64,000 bases of DNA. Source: Cryobacterium sp. SO2. GTDB taxonomy: Bacteria; Actinomycetota; Actinomycetes; Actinomycetales; Microbacteriaceae. The position numbers were made by a program, and so were the translations under genes. The stretch is taken from positions 3,906,001-3,970,000 of the forward strand of contig NZ_CP117849.1 in the NCBI RefSeq assembly GCF_026151165.2, written 5' to 3'. Positions 43,968 through 52,090 of this stretch are shown piece after piece. A model generated the notes under the pieces. It worked only from the letters and a program-made list of their open reading frames with translations. It was not told the DNA's origin and ran no database searches. Each line of letters begins with the position of its first letter. Within the stretch, counting starts at the first letter, position 1.

Positions 43968-44075
43968 TCGCTGGTTGAGCTTGTCGAAACCTCGTGACCA
44001 TGTTTCTCGCTGGTTGAGCCTGTCGAAACCTCGTGAGCTTGTTTCTCGCTGGTTGAGCTTGTCGAAACCTCGTGA
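43968..44075. repeat. Three tandem copies of a 39-base repeat unit
   Basis: TCGCTGGTTGAGCTTGTCGA and the following AACCTCGTGA begin at 43968, 44007 and 44046, exactly 39 bases apart; the middle copy has GCC for GCT. Related copies (TTGGTCGAGCTTGTCGAGACC) are at 60496, with the inverse arm at 60462. The core contains the near-palindrome GGTTGAGCTTGTCGAAACC. It is a dispersed REP-like family, here in tandem upstream of the RibD-like gene. Confidence 0.9.
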
Positions 44076-44173
44076 CCATACCTGCGAAAGCCGCCAATCA
44101 CACGTTCACATTCGCACCAAACGGGTATTGCCGGCAAGGAGTTCCTCCAGCAAACCGCCCAAGACAGCGCTAC

Positions 44174-44821
44174 TTACCTAACGGTTGATTCCATCCGCAG
44201 TTGTTCCAAGACCTTCACGACCTGCACGATGTCCTTGTACTGACCGGTCTGCGCCACCTGGGACGGGATGAAGAGCAGCACTCGCAGATCAGGTTCGGGC
44301 GACACAAACTTCAACGTCATGGCGGTCTGCGGTGAGTCAGCACCAATGAAGTCCATGGCTTTCGGAGGCAAGATCCGGTCGATCTCGGCCCACCGCACCG
44401 AGGCAACTCTGACCGGCGTTCTCCCGGCGCCAGCCCAGACCCTCATTCCTTCACTATCTGCTGTCAACGCCACGCCAAAGCGCGACACCTTCACCGGCAC
44501 AGTACGCGTGCGGTCGGCCCGAGTCCCGATCCACCGGCGGAAGGCGGCATCCATATCCGCGTCTAGGACGATCGCAGACCGTTGCTGCTTGAGTTCGCGA
44601 ATTCGAGCTCTGGCCGGCACCCGACTTAGACCGAAGTAGACCAGCGCACCGGAAGCAGGGCCCAGAATGAGCACGAGAATTGCGAGAACCACCAACTCAG
44701 CGTTGAACGCCACGTCCCCCGACCAGCCGAACCACTGAAAAATCAGGTGGCTGAGAAACTCCAATGCGATGATCGCGATCCACGCAAGACGACTCAGCGT
44801 CCAACTGTTTCTCGAATTCAC
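44174..44821 (-). CDS. Hypothetical membrane protein
   Basis: A 215-residue protein with two membrane helices (about 10-32 and 40-66), then a soluble domain of about 140 residues (VSRFGVALTADSEGMRVWAG, VRWAEIDRILPPKAMDF) resembling a PH-like strand-rich fold. No family name can be given. It stands alone, flanked by the repeats and by an SDR gene. Confidence 0.72.
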   Translation of the reverse strand: MNSRNSWTLSRLAWIAIIALEFLSHLIFQWFGWSGDVAFNAELVVLAILVLILGPASGALVYFGLSRVPARARIRELKQQRSAIVLDADMDAAFRRWIGTRADRTRTVPVKVSRFGVALTADSEGMRVWAGAGRTPVRVASVRWAEIDRILPPKAMDFIGADSPQTAMTLKFVSPEPDLRVLLFIPSQVAQTGQYKDIVQVVKVLEQLRMESTVR

Positions 44822-44876
44822 CGAATCTCCCGTGTTTACCTACAAAGTAGCGGGTGCGCCACCTGACTCCCCCGCG

Positions 44877-45701
44877 CTATCTCGCCGCGGCGGTGCGGTT
44901 ACGGCGCGCGGGGTCGGTGAGTCGGTGCATCATCGTGACGGTTCCGCGTCGGCTCATCACTCGGCCGATGTTCGCGCCGACCCGGTTGGAGGAGCCATCG
45001 ATCACACTCGGGCCCGGGTTGCGCCGGTCGAGGTGGGCGAGCGCGGTGGCCACGACGTCGTCCGGTGTGCGCATCCGGGCTCCCGCGGTGGCGTCATCGG
45101 TGCCGACGACGGCGTTGAACTCGGTGCTCGTGGCGCCGGGCGAGACCGCGAAGACGGTGACTCCTGATGCGCGGGTCTCTGCCCAGAGGGACTCCGTGAA
45201 GCTCAGCACGAACGCTTTCGCCGCACCGTAGACGGCCATCCTCGGGGTGGGTGTGTAGGCAGCCATGCTGGCGACGTTGATCAGGAACCCTGTGCCCGCC
45301 TTGACCATGTCGGGCAGGAACGCGGAGCTAATTTGGACGGGTGCGCTGACGTCGACGGCGATCTCGAGAGCAAGGCGGTCGGGGTCTTCCTCGACGAAGT
45401 CGCCGAAGGTGCCGAAACCGGCGTTGTTGATGATGCCGGTGACGTGGAGCCCTGCCGCTGCCACCGCATCTGCGAGCCGGACGCCTACCGAGGACGAGCC
45501 AAGGTCCTGGGTGATCGCGGTGACGGTCACGCCGTGGGCTTTGGTGAGCTCGGTGGCGAGTGCGTCGAGTCGATCCCGGCGGCGGGCGACCAGCACGAGG
45601 TTGGCGCCGCGAGAAGCCAGGGAACGGGCAAAGGTCGCGCCGATACCGGATGACGCTCCGGTGATCAGGATGGTGTGGCTGGGATAGTCCAGTGCGGGCA
45701 C
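44877..45701 (-). CDS. SDR family oxidoreductase
   Basis: A 274-residue classical SDR. It has TGASSGIGATFARSLASRGA, NNAGFGTFGDF, the catalytic Ser in LINVASMAAYTP and YGAAKAFVLSFTE. The layout is that of the DltE/short-chain dehydrogenase group annotated for fatty or steroid-like substrates. GTG start at 45701 with GGAG five bases upstream. Divergent from a TetR gene with a palindromic operator between. Confidence 0.88.
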   Translation of the reverse strand: MPALDYPSHTILITGASSGIGATFARSLASRGANLVLVARRRDRLDALATELTKAHGVTVTAITQDLGSSSVGVRLADAVAAAGLHVTGIINNAGFGTFGDFVEEDPDRLALEIAVDVSAPVQISSAFLPDMVKAGTGFLINVASMAAYTPTPRMAVYGAAKAFVLSFTESLWAETRASGVTVFAVSPGATSTEFNAVVGTDDATAGARMRTPDDVVATALAHLDRRNPGPSVIDGSSNRVGANIGRVMSRRGTVTMMHRLTDPARRNRTAAAR

Positions 45702-45763
45702 GAGCAGCTCCAATATTCGTGAGTGTGGGCGCGATCTGCGTCCGGTGAGAATGTATGCCCACC

Positions 45764-45778
45764 TGGCACTCAGTGTCA
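45764..45778. promoter_or_regulatory. Palindromic TetR operator candidate
   Basis: TGgCACTCAGTGtCA, a 15-base palindrome with one mismatched pair, lies between the divergent SDR (start 45701) and TetR (start 45806) genes. TGxCACTxAGTGxCA-like sites are common TetR operators, so autoregulation plus control of the SDR is likely. Confidence 0.7.
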
Positions 45779-45805
45779 AGCAGGCATTTAGGCTACGATG
45801 CTGAC

Positions 45806-46396
45806 ATGAGCACTGAGCCGACGTTGTGGCAGCGATCCCGTCAGTCGGCCTACGCCGAGATCACGAGCACTGCTATGCGGCTGTTCCTGGATCAGGGTTT
45901 CGACCAGACGACGATTGATCAGATCGCGTCGACGGCCGGCATCTCGCGGCGCTCGTTCTTCCGCTACTTCGGCACCAAGGAAGACATCGTGCTGGGCGAC
46001 CTGGCGGGCCAAGGCGAACTCATGCGGGAAGCGCTCGAGAAGGTGCCACAGACCGTCGGGCCTTGGGAAGCTCTTCGGCAGGCTTTGCACGCCGTGGATG
46101 CGCTTGAAGTCGACCCCGGTGTCACGCTGAAAATCGCGACGATGATGTACGGGACGCCCTCGCTACGAGCGCGCAGTATCGAGAAGCACCTGCATTGGCA
46201 GACGCTGTTGGTACCCGACATCCGGAGGCGTCTCGGACTAGCCGACGACGTGTACGACCCGGCGCCCGCCGCGATCGTCGCCAGCGCGATCACCTGCCTG
46301 GACGTGGCAGGGGAGCTCTGGGTCACTGGCGGCGGCGTGGGCGATCTCGCGGCTCTCTACGATCGCGCGGTCACCGCAGTGCGCCTGGGGTCGTAA
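45806..46396 (+). CDS. TetR family transcriptional regulator
   Basis: A 196-residue protein. N-terminal HTH: AMRLFLDQGFDQTTIDQIASTAGISRRSFFRYFGTKEDIV, a typical TetR recognition helix, followed by a helical ligand domain of the MftR-like C-terminal type (LEVDPGVTLKIATMMYGTPSLRAR). It is transcribed away from the SDR gene whose promoter it probably represses. Confidence 0.92.
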   Translation: MSTEPTLWQRSRQSAYAEITSTAMRLFLDQGFDQTTIDQIASTAGISRRSFFRYFGTKEDIVLGDLAGQGELMREALEKVPQTVGPWEALRQALHAVDALEVDPGVTLKIATMMYGTPSLRARSIEKHLHWQTLLVPDIRRRLGLADDVYDPAPAAIVASAITCLDVAGELWVTGGGVGDLAALYDRAVTAVRLGS

Positions 46397-46492
46397 TCTC
46401 CACCGCGAAGCGAATCTGACCACGCCCGCAGTACCGCTGACCTGTCGCCTCCGTAGGCGATGCAATTCTGGGACCAAGTGCAAAGATGAAGC

Positions 46493-47026
46493 ATGCTCTC
46501 CCCACAATCATTGAGCGAGAACGACCGCCGAGTCGTCGCCGTTTGGGCCGCGGATTGCGCTGAACGCGTTCTGCCCCTGTTCGAGCAGGAGGTACCAGGC
46601 GACGAGCGAGCACGGGATGGAATCGAGCGCGCCCGAGCTTTCGCCCGCGGAGAGCTGGACACGGCAGGCGAGATTCGTCGGCGCTTCGTCGCGGGCCGTG
46701 CTGCCCAGGCCGCCGCTTCCCCCGCCGGCAAAGCGGCAGCCTGGGCGGCCGGCCAAGCGTCCGGTGTCGCGCATATGGGCGCGCACGCCCTCGGCGCTGC
46801 TGCCTACGCGGCTAAAGCGGCCCAGTTGGCAGCCCCCGATGGCGGAGCTGCAGCTGAGATTGCGTGGCAGGTGGCCAACATGAATCAGGCCGTGAAGATC
46901 GCTCTCCGACAATTGCCACTACTCGGGGAGGATTCGTCCGGACCGCTCGGTACTGGGCTACTTGCCTCTGGTGTTCTCGGAGCAAACATCCGATCCCTAC
47001 AGTCCGCACTGAGCGGCACTGCATAG
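46493..47026 (+). CDS. Imm5-like putative immunity protein
   Basis: A 177-residue protein. The start DRRVVAVWAADCAERVLPLFE then RARDGIERARAFARGE and AAWAAGQASGVAHMGAHALGAAAYAAKAA matches the alpha-helical Imm5 family of polymorphic-toxin immunity proteins. No toxin gene is adjacent, and a truncated PfkB gene follows directly. It may be an orphan immunity gene kept against neighbours' toxins. Family call fairly sure; function inferred from the family. Confidence 0.78.
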   Translation: MLSPQSLSENDRRVVAVWAADCAERVLPLFEQEVPGDERARDGIERARAFARGELDTAGEIRRRFVAGRAAQAAASPAGKAAAWAAGQASGVAHMGAHALGAAAYAAKAAQLAAPDGGAAAEIAWQVANMNQAVKIALRQLPLLGEDSSGPLGTGLLASGVLGANIRSLQSALSGTA

Positions 47027-47031
47027 CTCGG

Positions 47032-47757
47032 GGATGGCTGGAGGCGTCGAGCGTGCGGGTCACGGCGAGCGCGGCCGGGTCGACCTCCACCGCCACCGCG
47101 GTGCTGGATGCGACCGGCGCCGCCAGCTACGAGTTCGACCTGGCCTGGTCGATCGACGGCTCGCTGGCGGGCCCAGCCGATCTTGTGCACATCGGGTCGA
47201 TCGCCACGGTGCTCGAGCCGGGTGCCTCGGATGTTGCCCGCTTGGTGCAGGACCGGCGTGCGACGGCCACCATCACCTTCGACCCGAACATCCGCCCGGC
47301 CCTGATCGACGACGCCGCGGCGGCCCGGGCGCGAATGGAGCAGCTCGTGCGGCTCGCCGATGTGGTGAAGGTCAGCGACGAAGACCTGCGCTGGCTGCAG
47401 CCCGATAGGAGCCTGGCCGACGCGGCGTCCGCGTGGCTGGCCGCGGGGCCAGCCGTTGTGGTGGTCACCCGCGGCGGGAATGGTGCGTTCGCGCTCACCG
47501 CCGCGGGCCGGGTGTCGATCGTGGCCCCGCTCGTGACCGTGGTCGACACCGTCGGCGCCGGCGACACCTTCATGGGCGCGCTCATCGACGGGCTGCTCGA
47601 GGCCGACCTCATCGGTGCCGACCGCCGCGATGACCTGCGCGAGCTGCCCCTGGGGCTGCTTGAGCAGATCATGCGACGAAGCGCGGATGCCGCGGCCATT
47701 ACGGTGTCGCGGCCCGGCGCCAACCCGCCCACCCGAGCGGAGCTGGCGGCCGCCTGA
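47032..47757 (+). pseudogene. 5'-truncated PfkB family carbohydrate kinase
   Basis: From WLEASSVRV onward the frame matches a ribokinase-type sugar kinase: STSTATAVLDATGAASYEFD, DPNIRPAL, VVKVSDEDLRWL, VVVVTRGGNGAFA and the catalytic DTVGAGDTFMGAL with an anion hole and base Asp. The first roughly 80-90 residues, with the sugar-binding GGSPAN region, are absent; homology starts six bases after the Imm5 stop codon. No ribosome site fits a new start. It is most likely dead, created by the same event that placed the Imm5 gene here. Confidence 0.8.
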
Positions 47758-47777
47758 CGCCCGCGCGGGATGCTGAC

Positions 47778-47905
47778 TTGCCAGTTGAGGTCCCTTCGCG
47801 ACATGCGAATCGGCCCCAACTGGCAACTCACCCGACGACAGCGCCGTGAGATGGCAGTTGAGGCCCATCGCGAGTCACGGACAGGGCCTCACGTGGCAAC
47901 TCACC
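47778..47905. repeat. Two copies of a palindrome-bearing repeat
   Basis: The first copy starts TTGCCAGTTG (47778-47787) and closes with its complement CAACTGGCAA (47817-47826). The second starts TGGCAGTTGAGGCCC near 47852 and has TGAGGCCC (47859-47866) pairing with GGGCCTCA (47884-47891). Both end TGGCAACTCACC. They look like degenerate copies of one roughly 55-base REP/MITE-like element in the 310-base gap between the kinase remnant and the carbonic anhydrase gene. Confidence 0.75.
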
Positions 47906-48001
47906 GTCCGCCCGGGGCCCCTTACAACGCTGCCGGCGGGCCTTTGGCCCTGCGACCGCTGCAGTTCGCCCGGTGGCCACAGAGGATGATTCGGGAAGAC
48001 G

Positions 48002-48044
48002 ACCCTCGTTGGAGGGTGGTCACGCCGCATGTTCGGTGCGGCGT
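48002..48044 (+). promoter_or_regulatory. Two consecutive hairpins in the carbonic anhydrase leader
   Basis: ACCCTC-GTTG-GAGGGT (48002-48017) is followed by ACGCCGCA (48022-48029) pairing perfectly with TGCGGCGT (48037-48044). They end 25 bases before the ATG at 48070. Neither has a T run. They could be a leader structure or part of the neighbouring repeats. Confidence 0.5.
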
Positions 48045-48069
48045 CGTCTATGCAGTTCTAGGAGTTCCC

Positions 48070-48858
48070 ATGTCCGCACGATCCTGGCTCGTCACCTCAG
48101 CTCTCACGGCGGCCGCCGTCACCCTGGTCGGATGCGCAGGGCCCGCGACAGAACCGAGCGCGACGCCCGCAGCGGAGCCGGCACACTGGTCGTACGACGG
48201 CGACACCGGCCCGGCCTCGTGGGCAGACGTGGACTCCAGCTTCGAGACCTGCGCGGCGGGCACCGACCAGTCCCCCATCGACCTGCCGGCCACCGTGCCC
48301 GCGCCGAGCACCAGCATCGAGCTGAGCGCGGAGGATACGGACGGCGACGTCTTCGACTCCGGGCACGCCATGGAGTTCGAGTCCGACGGGGAGGGCGAGA
48401 CCCTCACCTTCGGCGGAGACGAGTACAGCCTGCAGCAGATGCACGCGCACGTGCCGTCCGAGCACACCGTGAACGGCCAGCCCGCCGCGGCCGAACTACA
48501 CCTGGTGAACGCCGACGCGGACGGCAAGCTGCTGGTGCTCGGCGTCCTGGTAACCGAGGGCGCAGCATCCGACGCGCTGGCGCCGTTCATCGAAGCGGCC
48601 ACGCACGAAGCCGACGACGAGGACGTGACGCTGGATGTGTCGGCCGTGCTGCCGGCGTCGCTGGAGAACTACGAGTACTCGGGCAGCCTCACCACCCCGC
48701 CGTGCACCGAGGATGTGCAGTGGGTCGTGCTGAGCACGCCCATCTCGATGTCGGCGGAGCAGATCGGCACGCTCGAGGGCGCGCACAGCCACAACGCCCG
48801 GCCTACGCAGCCGCTTGGCGACCGCACGGTTGTGGGCGGGACGGCAGAGCTGGGGTAA
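48070..48858 (+). CDS. Alpha-type carbonic anhydrase lipoprotein
   Basis: A 262-residue protein. A signal peptide ends in the lipobox LVGC (Cys about residue 21), so it is anchored outside the membrane. Alpha-class features: WSYDGDTGPASWADV, DQSPIDLP, zinc ligands in QQMHAHVPSEH and AELHLVN, and SLTTPPCTEDVQWVV. It hydrates CO2 in the cell envelope. AGGAG precedes the ATG. Convergent with the rhodopsin gene. Confidence 0.93.
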   Translation: MSARSWLVTSALTAAAVTLVGCAGPATEPSATPAAEPAHWSYDGDTGPASWADVDSSFETCAAGTDQSPIDLPATVPAPSTSIELSAEDTDGDVFDSGHAMEFESDGEGETLTFGGDEYSLQQMHAHVPSEHTVNGQPAAAELHLVNADADGKLLVLGVLVTEGAASDALAPFIEAATHEADDEDVTLDVSAVLPASLENYEYSGSLTTPPCTEDVQWVVLSTPISMSAEQIGTLEGAHSHNARPTQPLGDRTVVGGTAELG

Positions 48859-48915
48859 CGGATGTAGGCGGCTCGCGAGGTCTCGACCGACTCGAGGCGG
48901 CGGCGGGAAATCGGC

Positions 48916-49731
48916 TCAGACGCGAGTCGGTTTCTCGTCGAGGGAGCGCTCGACCTCGGAGAACTCGGGGTCGTCATCGAAGGACTTGATGCGGGCCACC
49001 CTGAAGATGATCAACGCATAGACGGCCTTGGCCAGAATGTCGGCTACCGAGTAGCCGACCTGCTTGAAGACCCAGGCATCCGCACCCTCGATGTTCAGCA
49101 GCGGCAGCAGATAGGCGATCGGGTAGACGCCCCAGCTCAGGAGCAGCAACCAGCGCAGCTGGCTGAGGATTCTGCGCACCCCAACGGGCTGCTTGTTCAG
49201 CGACTTCGTGAGCTGCACGAACAGAACATAGAGAATGTAGGCGAACGGGATGGTGGAGAGCAGCCCGAACAGGCCACGGATGCCGTTGTCGCCGCTGATC
49301 TCACCGGGGTAGCCGAGGAGAATCATGAGCGCGGCGGCGGGAACGAGCCGCACCAGCAGGCCACGCTGCACCGACCTCGCCAGGGCGAGCACCGCGATGA
49401 GCTCCACCAGCAGCAGCGGCACGGTGAGCAGCCAGTCCACGTAGCGGTAGCCCTCGTTGAACCCGGCTCCCGCAGCCTGCGCGTAGTCGCCCTGACCACC
49501 GGCTGCCTCGGTCACGAAGGCTTCCCGGAACGAGTCGAAGATGCGGAAGTAGTGGTACGCGGCGATACCGCACACCACAATCGCCACGGTGATCGCCTGC
49601 CGGTACCGCGGGAGGATGCGCGGCAGGGAGATGAGCAGGAACACCGCCGTGAACAGCTGCGCGGCGATCACCAGCGAGAGGGAATTGTAAACAGTGTCGT
49701 ACTGGCCGGGCGAGAGGATGTCGGGAATCAT
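48916..49731 (-). CDS. Light-driven proton-pump rhodopsin (xanthorhodopsin/proteorhodopsin type)
   Basis: A 271-residue seven-helix protein. Helix C reads RYVDWLLTVPLLLVE, giving the DTE motif Asp99, Thr103, Glu110 of outward proton pumps. His60 partners the acceptor, and Leu107 at the tuning position predicts green absorption. Lys235 in VADILAKAVYAL binds retinal. Gly140 in LLGYPGE is at the place where antenna-binding rhodopsins have a small residue. No carotenoid cleavage or crt genes are in the window. Divergent from a MarR gene with a strong palindromic site between. Confidence 0.95.
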   Translation of the reverse strand: MIPDILSPGQYDTVYNSLSLVIAAQLFTAVFLLISLPRILPRYRQAITVAIVVCGIAAYHYFRIFDSFREAFVTEAAGGQGDYAQAAGAGFNEGYRYVDWLLTVPLLLVELIAVLALARSVQRGLLVRLVPAAALMILLGYPGEISGDNGIRGLFGLLSTIPFAYILYVLFVQLTKSLNKQPVGVRRILSQLRWLLLLSWGVYPIAYLLPLLNIEGADAWVFKQVGYSVADILAKAVYALIIFRVARIKSFDDDPEFSEVERSLDEKPTRV

Positions 49732-49768
49732 GAGCTACTCCATCGGGGTTAGACGGTGCCTGATATCG

Positions 49769-49790
49769 CTTAGCAACTAAGTTGCTTAGT
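49769..49790. promoter_or_regulatory. Overlapping palindromes between rhodopsin and MarR genes
   Basis: AGCAACT (49772-49778) and AGTTGCT (49780-49786) are perfect inverted arms about one base. ACTAAG (49776-49781) and CTTAGT (49785-49790) form a second overlapping palindrome. The site is 38 bases from the rhodopsin ATG and about 100 from the MarR ATG. The layout is that of a MarR operator controlling both genes. Confidence 0.75.
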
Positions 49791-49888
49791 CATTCAACTA
49801 CATTCTCAGCTTGTTTGGGAGGGATTCGGTAGAATACTTTTCACCCACAGGGAGTGACGCAACTCGCTCCGCCCCGGCCGGAGAAGCC

Positions 49889-50347
49889 ATGACCCCACCC
49901 GCACCGCTCGCACACACCCTCACCGGCTTTCCGGCCGCAGCAACGGCGTTCGTCAGCGCTCTCGACGCCAACCGGCAGCGCATCGCCGAGGATGCCGGCG
50001 TGAGCGCCACCGAACTGCGCGCGCTCTTCATGGTGGCCAGGTCGGTGAGCATCATGCCCAAGGACTTGGCCAACCACCTGGGCATGACCACCGGGGCGAT
50101 CACAGCCATCGCCCGCCGATTGGTGGAGGCCGACCTCCTGCACCGAGTGGACCATCCCGGCGACCGCCGCAGCCTCTACCTGGAGCTGACCCCGCACGGG
50201 CACGACGTGATGGGCGGCATCCACCACGACTTCTCCGAGATGCTCGCCTCGTCCACCGCGAGCCTGGATGCCGATCAACTGACCGCTTTCACCGAAGCGT
50301 TGACCTCGGTCGCTGCCGAGGTGCGCACCCGGTTGGCCCGGTACTGA
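49889..50347 (+). CDS. MarR family transcriptional regulator
   Basis: A 152-residue winged-helix protein: LRALFMVARSVSIMPKDLANHLGMTTGAITAIARRLVEADLL, wing HPGDRRSLYLELT. The ATG at 49889 has GGAG-like bases upstream (CGGAGAAGCC). It is divergent from the rhodopsin gene and probably represses it and itself through the palindromes at 49769-49790. Confidence 0.9.
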   Translation: MTPPAPLAHTLTGFPAAATAFVSALDANRQRIAEDAGVSATELRALFMVARSVSIMPKDLANHLGMTTGAITAIARRLVEADLLHRVDHPGDRRSLYLELTPHGHDVMGGIHHDFSEMLASSTASLDADQLTAFTEALTSVAAEVRTRLARY

Positions 50348-50455
50348 CCACACGCTGCAACCGGCGCGCGCCCGCCAGCATCCGCGCCGTCGCCAGCCTG
50401 CCCCATACTTGGATGGATGGGCACACGCCCGCCACGATTCACGGAGATGAGACCG

Positions 50456-51214
50456 GTGTCAGACCCCAGCCTTCGCCTGCCCAACACGCAGTTCTGCGCG
50501 GTGCTCAACCTGGGTGCGCTTCCCCTGGTGGCGCCTCCCCTGCCGCCCCGCTTCGCATTCCCGGTTCTGGATGCGCAGTGGCTGGAAGACGGCGCCGCCG
50601 TCTACATCGGCTTCGAAGAGGGCGAACTGCACTTCGACGTCACCGAACAGGGCACCGAGCACCACTTCCACAACGCCGACGGCGTCGACAGCGACATCAG
50701 CCCGTGGCCGCGCTCCGACACCGCCGCACTGCTGGCCTGGGCCGTGCCGTTTGTGCAGCACGTCAGCGGGCTGCTCGAAGAACTCACCATGGATGCCGCC
50801 GAAGCCGCCGAGTGGAGCGCGCTGGGGCTTACCGTCTACGCGACCAGCCCGGAGGAACCTGTGCAGCTGGAGGTTGTGGACCTGGAGCTCGAGGGCGAAC
50901 AGCTGATGCTGCCCTGGTTGGGCGCCGGACACGTGGGGCACGACCACATCGACGGACCCAACCACCCGATCGCTCTGCTCTGGAACGCGCAGCACGAGGA
51001 GCCCGACCTGCCCCTGGCCTCCGCCTGGACCGACCCGACCAACGGCCAGCCGGCCGTGCTCGCCCGGCCCGGCGTGGACTGGGACGCCGTGGGCCTGCCT
51101 GAGGCCGAGGTGCTCGAGTGGCTGGAGGGGCTCTACCTCAACCACCACCTGCTCGCCGACCCCGAAGAACTCATCCTGCGCGCCGGCCTGGAAAGAATTG
51201 CCGGAATCCGCTAA
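50456..51214 (+). CDS. Hypothetical protein, 252 residues
   Basis: No family recognised. GTG at 50456 follows GGAG at the right distance; an ATG at 50447 would include that site. The sequence is acidic, with strands (AAVYIGFEEGELHFDVTEQ) and helices (AALLAWAVPFVQHVSGLLEEL), and a His-rich HVGHDHIDGPNHP segment. Soluble. Between MarR and DoxX genes. Confidence 0.7.
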   Translation: MSDPSLRLPNTQFCAVLNLGALPLVAPPLPPRFAFPVLDAQWLEDGAAVYIGFEEGELHFDVTEQGTEHHFHNADGVDSDISPWPRSDTAALLAWAVPFVQHVSGLLEELTMDAAEAAEWSALGLTVYATSPEEPVQLEVVDLELEGEQLMLPWLGAGHVGHDHIDGPNHPIALLWNAQHEEPDLPLASAWTDPTNGQPAVLARPGVDWDAVGLPEAEVLEWLEGLYLNHHLLADPEELILRAGLERIAGIR

Positions 51215-51271
51215 CCACGCCCGCCGGGTCGCTGAACCGACGAGATTCGCTGAATCAATAAGGGAGCCCGC

Positions 51272-51697
51272 ATGACACAGTCACCCGCATCCACCGGCCG
51301 AAGCACGGGTCGCACCATCGGCCGGATCGCGCTCGGCGCCATTCTGGTCTTTGCCGGCACGAGCCACCTCACCTTCGCGCGCGACGACTTTCGCGCCCAA
51401 GTGCCCGAGTTCGTGCCGCTCAAGGAGGACACGACGGTGCTGCTCTCTGGGGTGGCCGAGATCTCGCTCGGTAGCGCGCTGCTGTTCGCGCCGGCAGGGC
51501 TGCGCGGCAAGGTGGGACTGCTGGCCGCCACCTTCTTCACCGCGATCTTCCCCGGCAACATCGCTCAGGCCGTGCACCACAAGGATGCGTTCGGGCTGGA
51601 TACCGACAGGAAGCGGATCGGCCGGCTGTTCGGGCAGCCGCTGCTGATTGCGTGGGCGCTGTGGAGCACGGGCGCGTTGCTGCGGCGCGCCAAGTAA
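51272..51697 (+). CDS. DoxX-like membrane protein
   Basis: A 141-residue protein with four membrane helices: GRIALGAILVFAGTSHLTFA, VLLSGVAEISLGSALLF, GLLAATFFTAIFPGNI and LLIAWALWSTGALL. The G.SHL.FAR and SG..EI..G elements match DoxX-like DUF4267/DUF6790-type families. Role unknown, perhaps redox-associated. It converges with an HxlR gene. Confidence 0.8.
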   Translation: MTQSPASTGRSTGRTIGRIALGAILVFAGTSHLTFARDDFRAQVPEFVPLKEDTTVLLSGVAEISLGSALLFAPAGLRGKVGLLAATFFTAIFPGNIAQAVHHKDAFGLDTDRKRIGRLFGQPLLIAWALWSTGALLRRAK

Positions 51698-51707
51698 CGA
51701 CGCGGGG

Positions 51708-52049
51708 CTAGGAGACCTGAGCGCTCTGGCGGGTACGGCTCCAGGTGACCAGGGGGTGCAGCAGGGAGATCAGCTGCCGGCCGGACGGGGTCAGGTTGTA
51801 GCTGATCGACACCGGTGTGGTGGGCTGCACGTCCCGTTCGATGAGGCCCTCCTGCTCGAGTTCCTTCAGCCGGGCCGCGAGCAGCCGGTCGGAGATGCCG
51901 TCGACAAGACTGCGGTACTCGGAGAACCGGCGAGCGCCGCGGGCACCGGCCATCAGGATCGCGGCACTCCATTTGCGGCCGGCCAGCTCCACGGAGATCT
52001 GGAACCGGCGGCACTCTTCCTCATCGAGGGCGAAGGTGGACTCGCTCAT
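51708..52049 (-). CDS. HxlR family transcriptional regulator
   Basis: A 113-residue winged-helix protein: CRRFQISVELAGRKWSAAIL, RRFSEYRSLVDGISDRLLAARLKELEQEGLIER and the wing PTTPVSISYNLTPSGRQL. Starts LDEEECRRF without the usual Cys-Pro, so a simple thiol sensor is unlikely. Divergent from the F420/NADP reductase-like gene at 52184, which it probably controls. Confidence 0.9.
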   Translation of the reverse strand: MSESTFALDEEECRRFQISVELAGRKWSAAILMAGARGARRFSEYRSLVDGISDRLLAARLKELEQEGLIERDVQPTTPVSISYNLTPSGRQLISLLHPLVTWSRTRQSAQVS

Positions 52050-52071
52050 GCTCTGCTTCCTGTTCGTGCAT

Positions 52072-52090
52072 TACTAACCATTGATTAGTA
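52072..52090. promoter_or_regulatory. Candidate HxlR operator
   Basis: TACTAA (52072-52077) and TTAGTA (52085-52090) are perfect inverted arms with a seven-base spacer, 23 bases upstream of the HxlR start. Spaced TACTAA/TTAGTA arms are typical of HxlR/YodB sites. Confidence 0.7.

Noticed and set aside
43968..44075. CRISPR array
   Set aside because: Only three units with nine- to ten-base, nearly identical spacers and no cas genes; the units match a dispersed repeat family.
46493..47026. Toxin-immunity or defence island
   Set aside because: Only the immunity-like gene is present; no toxin, secretion or nuclease partner was found around it.
48916..49731. Sodium or chloride pumping rhodopsin
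   Set aside because: Helix C has the DTE pattern rather than NDQ or NTQ/TSA.
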